A program made the translations under genes and the position numbers. Shown piece after piece: positions 59,200 to 64,000 of a stretch of 64,000 bases of DNA. Below the pieces are notes generated by a model. The model was given only the letters and a program-made list of their open reading frames with translations, ran no database searches and was not told where the DNA came from. Location: contig JBBCBC010000033.1 in assembly GCA_037126765.1 (NCBI GenBank), positions 7,702,085-7,766,084 on the forward strand, in the 5' to 3' direction. This stretch comes from Stenogyne calaminthoides (lineage: Eukaryota > Streptophyta > Magnoliopsida > Lamiales > Lamiaceae). How positions within the stretch are numbered: position 1 is the first letter of the stretch; every line of letters begins with the position of its first letter.

Positions 59200-59488
59200 G
59201 CACACTCACGTGTCGGAAAATCTTCGCCAACCACACGTGTGGACTATATCAATCTCTGACCGTCGGATCACACACGCTTTTTATCACGCTCTATAAAAGA
59301 GCGCCGATCTCAAATTTATCGAAAGTCGAAAATCTCCTTTCCTTTTAATAATGCTTAATTATTTTAGTATTATTTCGAACGAGTGATCCAAAAGCTTCAT
59401 ATACTACTTAAAACGCATCGTTTTGTCGCCCTTTCTCTCTCTCTCTCGCTCAAAATTCTCTCTCTTAACTTTTCAATTCTCGTACGCC
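59200..59488 (+). promoter_or_regulatory. UBC promoter and 5' leader
   Basis: TATA box CTATAAAAG at 59,291-59,299, 190 bp before the ATG. Upstream are two ACGT-core motifs, TCACGTGTC (59,206-59,214) and the 12-bp palindrome CCACACGTGTGG (59,231-59,242), both of the G-box/ABRE kind bound by bZIP or bHLH factors. A CT-rich stretch (59,430-59,465) is a typical plant leader element. Start of transcription is inferred near 59,325. Confidence 0.65.
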
Positions 59489-62400
59489 ATGACCTCCCCC
59501 TCGTCCGCCTCTTCACGCAAGGTCAACTTCTTAATTGAATTTTTACTCGATTTGTATAATTATGCGTTTGTGAGAATCTCAATTTTGCTAATTTTCGAAA
59601 AATTTCATTGATGGATTAATTTTACTTGTTTTGCTGAATTTGGGGAAGAAGGCATTGAGCAAGATCGCATGCAATCGGCTGCAGAAAGAACTGGTGGAGT
59701 GGCAGGCAAATCCACCCGCTGGTTTCAAGCATAAACCTACTGATAATCTTAAAAGGTTTCCTTAATTTCTCTGTTTTGAGTTACTTTTTTTTTCTTTTCA
59801 ATTTTAGTAATTGAATTGGAATTAGAAATTTTGGTTGCGACTGATAGGGTTTTGTGATGGTTAGATGGGCGATTGAAGTTGTTGGTGCACCGGGCACGCT
59901 TTATGCTGATGAAACTTATCAGCTTCAGGTGGATTTTCCTGAGCATTATCCCATGGAAGCCCCACAGGTAGATGTTCCAATGGATCCGATTTCATATTTA
60001 TTGTATCCTGTGTTGTTTTGTAGTAAATTACTGGGTAAATTTTGGAAATTTGAGAGTTCTAGGGTTCTACTGCAGCAAATAGCTTCTCTTTGTGGAAATT
60101 TTTAAGTTGATTGACTTTTGGTGTTTCTTTGGCAGGTCATATTTGTTCCTCCAGCTCCAATGCATCCTCACATATATAGTAATGGCCATATATGTTTAGG
60201 TTTGTTTCTCACTCCTATTCATTTCCCCTTTTTTCAACTTTTCCCTTTTGGTTTAGGTTGAATTTTGCTTGTTATTTATTGTGTGGTTTGTGAAGGCATG
60301 CAATCATTCGGGTTTCTTATTATTTACAATTGGTGTTGGTATATTACTCATATTGATGATTCCAAAATAGCCTTTGTGCACTACTTCATGACTTCAAAAT
60401 TAAATGAGCTAAATTCAAACTTTTGTGCTTTTAATTTCTAGTATTCCCCTTGTGGAGTGTTTTTCTAAGTGAAAGTGGAGTAAGACAATGAAGCATGCGT
60501 AGTTTCTTTGGTATATAGCATGGTAGAATGCCTTCTCCTGGATGTCTTCTTTCGTTGAGGCTAGAATACTTCAGCTTTTTTGTCAGTTGGACTAGTCTAG
60601 AAAGAGTAGTGTTTTCATTTTAATAAACTAATGAAGGATCTCCATCCTCCTTTATCTGTCAGTGTGTGTGTTTTATCACGATTTAGTGGCTTATAGCTCT
60701 TTTTTGGTTTCATTTTCAAAATTAATTTCATGTTTTCATCATTTTCAAGGTTCGTTAGTTTCACTAGGTTTTGTGTAAAAAAAGAAGTATGGCTTAGTTA
60801 TGTTTTACATTTATTCTATTTTGGCTAATATGTGTGTGTATATATATGTTATTTGTGATATGTGAATTATTAGTAGGTTTTTGAATAAGTTAGTAAAGCA
60901 AATGAGAGAATATGTAATGCCAGGATGTTGATTGTTTTGTGGTTCACCTTATCTTTATTTGTGATGAAAAGGGTAAAATAATCGTTATTGTGGATTTTTA
61001 AAGTGGAGGGGAATCCATGAATTACTATGAAAGACGAAAAGATGTAATTTGAATCATGAATGAAGTGGACCTCATTAACTGTATTCTCTACGAAAAATTG
61101 AGAGTTGGCTGATGGATGAGAGTGCTTATTTTACTGGTGAAATTCTTGTATTGAAATTCTCTACCAGGACATTCAAAAGTGGGGTTTGAATATCAAAATA
61201 ACTTTATTGTAACTAAAAGGGTATAAAAATCGTTACTTTGGTTTTCAAAAACTGAGGGAATCTATGAATTTCATATAATGGTATATGAGAAGATACCACT
61301 TGAAACTGAAACCAAGTGACCTCATTGCCACAACTGTGTTCTGTACAAGAAATTCAGAGAGTTGGCTGATGGAACGAGTGCTTATATTCCTTGGTAAATT
61401 TTTGTAATGATGTTTCTCGTTCCTTCTATGTAGTTTCGTTCAAATTCTGTAACATGTAGGAAGACTTGGTAAATTCCTACAGACAATGAAATCTGCCACA
61501 TGGAAGGCAAACCTTTTATAATGACATATTTTATTATTTTAAAAGTTTAAAACCATAAAAGACCTTCAATTGTCTCAACTCGTTAAGTAGGAAGAATACA
61601 CTGATAATAAGGTTAAAGGCTAAAAGTGGCTGTGGTATATAGCATTTCTGTGGAAAGGGCTTGCCAAGTTGTTGTATAGGAATAAGTTTAACCAACCTTA
61701 GTATCAGATTCTGGAAAGACATCACCCTATCTCCTGTGGAAAAGCCATTGTTGTAGTTCCAAATGCCATATTACCTTAGGAGATTATCACGTGTATTCCA
61801 CCATGCTGTTAATGGTAATCAGTACAATTTTATTTTTTTGGTTGGTTGTATCCGAGTGATTTGAAATGTTAATTCATCATGATTTGGCATGACTACCTGT
61901 AAATAATTTATTGAACTTATCAAAAGTACCAGGATTTTTGTGGTATGTGCAAGAGTACGATATTATTTATACTAACTGGAGGGATTCTATTCTCTCTACC
62001 ACCTGAAATGGGAATCAACGCAATAACTATAGCAAATTACAAGTAATGATAACTGTGTGTCATTGACATATAATTTCTTTTGACCTTATGATACTGTATT
62101 GTTGTAAAACTCTTGTACACCAGTTGAACTGGTGCAACTGCATGCAACTAATACTGTTCAGTGAAAACAACTAATACTGTTTGAAAATGCACATGAGTTG
62201 CACGGCGCACCTGGTGTGTACAAGAGCTTGTCCTCTTTTCAAAACCCCAACCTGATTTTGCCCGTCAGAAATTAACTCTTGTTCTAGATTGTTTGTCTGA
62301 TAACTCCGTTAAGCATCTACTCTGTTTCTTTTTTCTTCGTATTCTGCAGATATTTTATACGATTCTTGGTCCCCAGCAATGACTGTAAGTTCAGTTTGCA

Positions 62401-62997
62401 TCAGCATTCTATCTATGTTGTCAAGCTCCCCAGTGAAGGTTCGTATCATTTTCAATTGTTGAGATATTTGAAATTCATATCTAGTTCATGTTGTTGCTAT
62501 CAGTTGGGAAGTTGTTTGGTCCCATAACTTGACTACTCTCCAGTTTTGGTCCAAAAAAATATAACATTTTCGATTTAGTCCCAATACTTAAAAAATTGTC
62601 CAGTTTTGGCCCAAAATTGCCTGATAACTGAAAATGGTCACAAGGATGTCCAAATTTGGCCCCAAATTAAATCCTCATGTGACATTCACATGACATAATG
62701 TTTTCAGTTTCCCAGTAATGCTGGCCAAAATTTGACAAGTTTTTGAACATTGAGACTAAATCGGAAAAGTTAATTTTTTTGGGACCCAAATGGATATTAG
62801 ACAAGTTGTGGAACTAAAAAACTTTTTAACCTTGCTGCTATCAGAAAGCTTCACATTCTTAATGTCTGAAATTAGTCCCTTGAACTCTCTCCCACTTACA
62901 GCAACGTCCAGCTGACAACGATCGCTATGTCAAGAATTGTAGGAACGGTCGATCTCCCAAGGAGACGAGATGGTGGTTCCATGATGATAAAGTGTAA
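59489..62997 (+). CDS. UBC16: Ubiquitin-conjugating enzyme E2, plant UBC15-18 group
   Basis: Six coding exons: 59,489-59,521, 59,652-59,755, 59,865-59,967, 60,136-60,199, 62,350-62,438 and 62,902-62,997 (TAA). All introns are GT-AG; the sum is 489 nt, 162 residues. It starts MTSPSSASSRK, then ALSKIACNRLQKELVEWQAN, WAIEVVGAPGTLYADETYQL, YPMEAPQVIFVPPAPMHPHI, and the active-site block YSNGHICLDILYDSWSPAMT, whose Cys (last base of exon 4 region) forms the thioester with ubiquitin. It ends KNCRNGRSPKETRWWFHDDKV, the characteristic tail of Arabidopsis UBC15-18. The HPN tripeptide typical of E2s is replaced by SNGH, with His-Ile-Cys next to the active Cys, as in this subgroup. E2s pass ubiquitin from E1 to E3-bound substrates in cytosol and nucleus. 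The frame is fully intact. Intron 4 is 2.15 kb and intron 5 holds a MITE. The exact paralogue number cannot be set from one copy. Confidence 0.93.
60950..61410. repeat. Diverged tandem duplication in UBC intron 4
   Basis: Two related ~220-bp segments (60,965-61,165 and 61,215-61,410) share GGGTA(T)AAA..ATCGTTA, GAATC(C/T)ATGAATT, GTGACCTCATT / GTGGACCTCATT, GAGAGTTGGCTGATGGA and GAGTGCTTAT. Identity is moderate, so the event is old. Confidence 0.7.
62110..62226. mobile_element. MITE in UBC intron 4
   Basis: 117 bp starting CTCTTGTACACCAGTTGAAC and ending GCACCTGGTGTGTACAAGAG. The interior AACTAATACTGTTCAG / CAACTAATACTGTTTG matches the copy at 30,080-30,230. The termini pair over about 25 bp. 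Confidence 0.78.
62511..62823. mobile_element. MITE in UBC intron 5
   Basis: The left end GTTGTTTGGTCCCATAACTT pairs with AAGTTGTGGAACTAAAAAAC on the right. Internal CCAGTTTTGGTCC, GATTTAGTCCCAATACTT and the inverse TTGAGACTAAATCGGAAAAG continue the arms, with CATGTGACATTCACATGAC at the centre. Exact ends are approximate. Confidence 0.65.
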
Positions 62998-63350
62998 TAG
63001 TCCCATTTGCAGAAAGCTGTAACACAGCTACTCTTGTATGTTTAAGGATGTTTTCTTTCCTTGTAAAGGTTGGGGGAGGACAAGAAACAAAAGCAATAAA
63101 AAGAACAAATATATTTAAGACAAAATCCAAACCTTAATCTAACTGCTCTGGATGTCCTGATGGCATCAAACATTCTGTAGCAGGTGTTCTAATGTCAATA
63201 TGTTTGTATATTTATAGCTCTTCTAGTTCTGTCTGTGGCAACTTGACTTTAAGGTTTTTCTTAAAAGAAATTTATCAAGCCACTTATAATTACTTTTGAT
63301 CATTGATGAATATTTAATCTGTCACGAAAAAAATGTCTCAAGAAAATTTA
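62998..63350 (+). other. UBC 3' untranslated region and downstream flank
   Basis: Follows the stop codon. AATAAAAAG at 63,096 is a plausible polyadenylation signal about 100 bases after the stop. No further coding frame on the plus strand; the minus frame 63,130-62,930 is a shadow. Confidence 0.5.
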
Positions 63351-63354
63351 AATT

Positions 63355-63865
63355 ATTGTGGTTTATGAATGGAGGCTCGAAGTATGCAACCTGTGCAACG
63401 TCTCTCAACCATTCATTCATATCAAGTCGTTTGTGAGCTATTTAGGTCTCAACTCGAAACATATTTATTTTAGTTTATTTTTAAAATTCATGAGTTGAGT
63501 TGGAGTTCGAATTTGAGCTCGATAATTTTATGAAGCCGAGCTTAAGGCTGATGGATTTTGGTTGAAGTTTTGCGAAATAGGCTCGTTACAAACATTTTTA
63601 CGAATAAGCTTGTTTGTTTATCAATTACCGAACATGCTTGTGCAGCTAGGGCTCACGAGAGTTTGAAATGGGCTCCAATATTTTGTTCTTTATTTATAAA
63701 TCTTTATTATTTTTTAAATTTTGTCAATTTTACCAAAGTATTTAAGAACATATTTTTCTTTTACATTTATAAATTATTTTTATAATATTCAAATTTATGG
63801 ACATGCTTCGTTATTTTATTTTAAATGTTTAAAGTATTCTTTTTCATATTTTAGGCAATTAAATT
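63355..63865. other. Repeat-like AT-rich sequence
   Basis: Contains scattered GAGCT / AGCTCG motifs (TGAGCTATTTAGG, TTGAGCTCGATAATTT, CCGAGCTTAAGGC) that suggest a decayed small element. No gene recognised. Confidence 0.35.
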
Positions 63866-63872
63866 GAAGTTT

Positions 63873-64000
63873 ATACTCCCTTGGTCGCTTGTTAAATTTC
63901 TTGTTTGCTTTTGTAGAAGAATTAAGGAATATAATATAAAATGTGTTGTGAGATGTTGAAATTTGACAAGTGAGAAATAAAAGTTAAAGATAGTGGAGAG
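63873..64000. mobile_element. Start of a Stowaway-like MITE, cut by the window edge
   Basis: TACTCCCTTGGTCGCTTGTT has the TA target and CTCCCTxxGTC start of Stowaway MITEs, resembling 11,712 onwards. The opposite end would lie beyond 64,000. Confidence 0.5.

Noticed and set aside
59854..60105. Single 83-codon UBC frame starting MVRWAIEVVGAP
   Set aside because: It is exon 3 read into introns on both sides; the true start is at 59,489 and the exon begins at 59,865.
1..64000. CRISPR arrays, bacterial operons, phage or integrated viral genomes
   Set aside because: No spaced identical repeats of the right size, no bacterial gene organisation, and retro-type domains are all accounted for by LTR elements and LINEs.
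1..64000. tRNA or rRNA genes
   Set aside because: No cloverleaf with both boxes plus stem pairing was found; the B-box-like motifs at 6,070, 34,950 and 35,520 lack tRNA structure.

Overview
This window looks like nuclear DNA of a flowering plant, probably a eudicot. It is AT-rich, the genes are split by GT-AG introns, and most of it is transposable-element sequence of plant families: CACTA, Mutator-like, Sirevirus-type Ty1/copia, Ty3/gypsy, LINE, and hAT or Stowaway MITEs. I cannot name the species. There are no operons, ribosome binding sites or CRISPR arrays.

Three host genes can be read. (1) An Agenet/Tudor-like gene on the minus strand (19,026-20,923) has six coding exons. It carries one in-frame stop, two single-base frame breaks and a 147-bp coding tandem repeat. 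(2) A PRKRIP1-type gene on the minus strand (30,407-32,918) has two exons around a 2-kb intron and encodes 178 residues. (3) A ubiquitin-conjugating enzyme E2 of the plant UBC15-18 group on the plus strand (59,489-62,997) has six coding exons, encodes 162 residues, and has a recognisable TATA box and ACGT-core promoter. A fourth coding relic (12,190-13,131, minus), possibly like the CCCH gene FRIGIDA-ESSENTIAL 1, is related to a large inverted duplication at 7.9-10.6 kb.

Layout: 1-5,043 is the right-hand part of a CACTA element (A) that keeps an apparently intact Ulp1-type (C48) peptidase gene but has no TNP2 transposase. 5-18.5 kb is a mosaic: a LINE relic, the 2.7-kb foldback of gene fragments, MITEs, a second LINE relic split by a small CACTA, and a gypsy gag piece with an LTR. 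19-21 kb is the Agenet gene. 21.5-30 kb is AT-rich, with MITEs, a long inverted repeat and a minisatellite. 30.4-32.9 kb is the PRKRIP1 gene. 34-36 kb has a probable solo gypsy LTR and a possible SINE.

36.2-57.4 kb is a three-level nest. A Mutator-like transposase gene is split by CACTA element B (36,536-56,834), and B is itself split by a 14.8-kb Sirevirus-type copia element (41,428-56,261, TATAT target duplication). Element B has a TNP2 transposase gene but lost most of its Ulp1 gene, so A and B are complementary deletion derivatives of one family. From 57.4 kb to the end are MITEs, a LINE tail and the UBC gene.

The most unusual signals are the A/B complementation with a conserved peptidase, the gene-fragment foldback that could make a hairpin RNA, and a lesion pattern in the copia element that concentrates at CAG/CTG sites and looks like a methylation-linked sequencing or evolutionary artefact.
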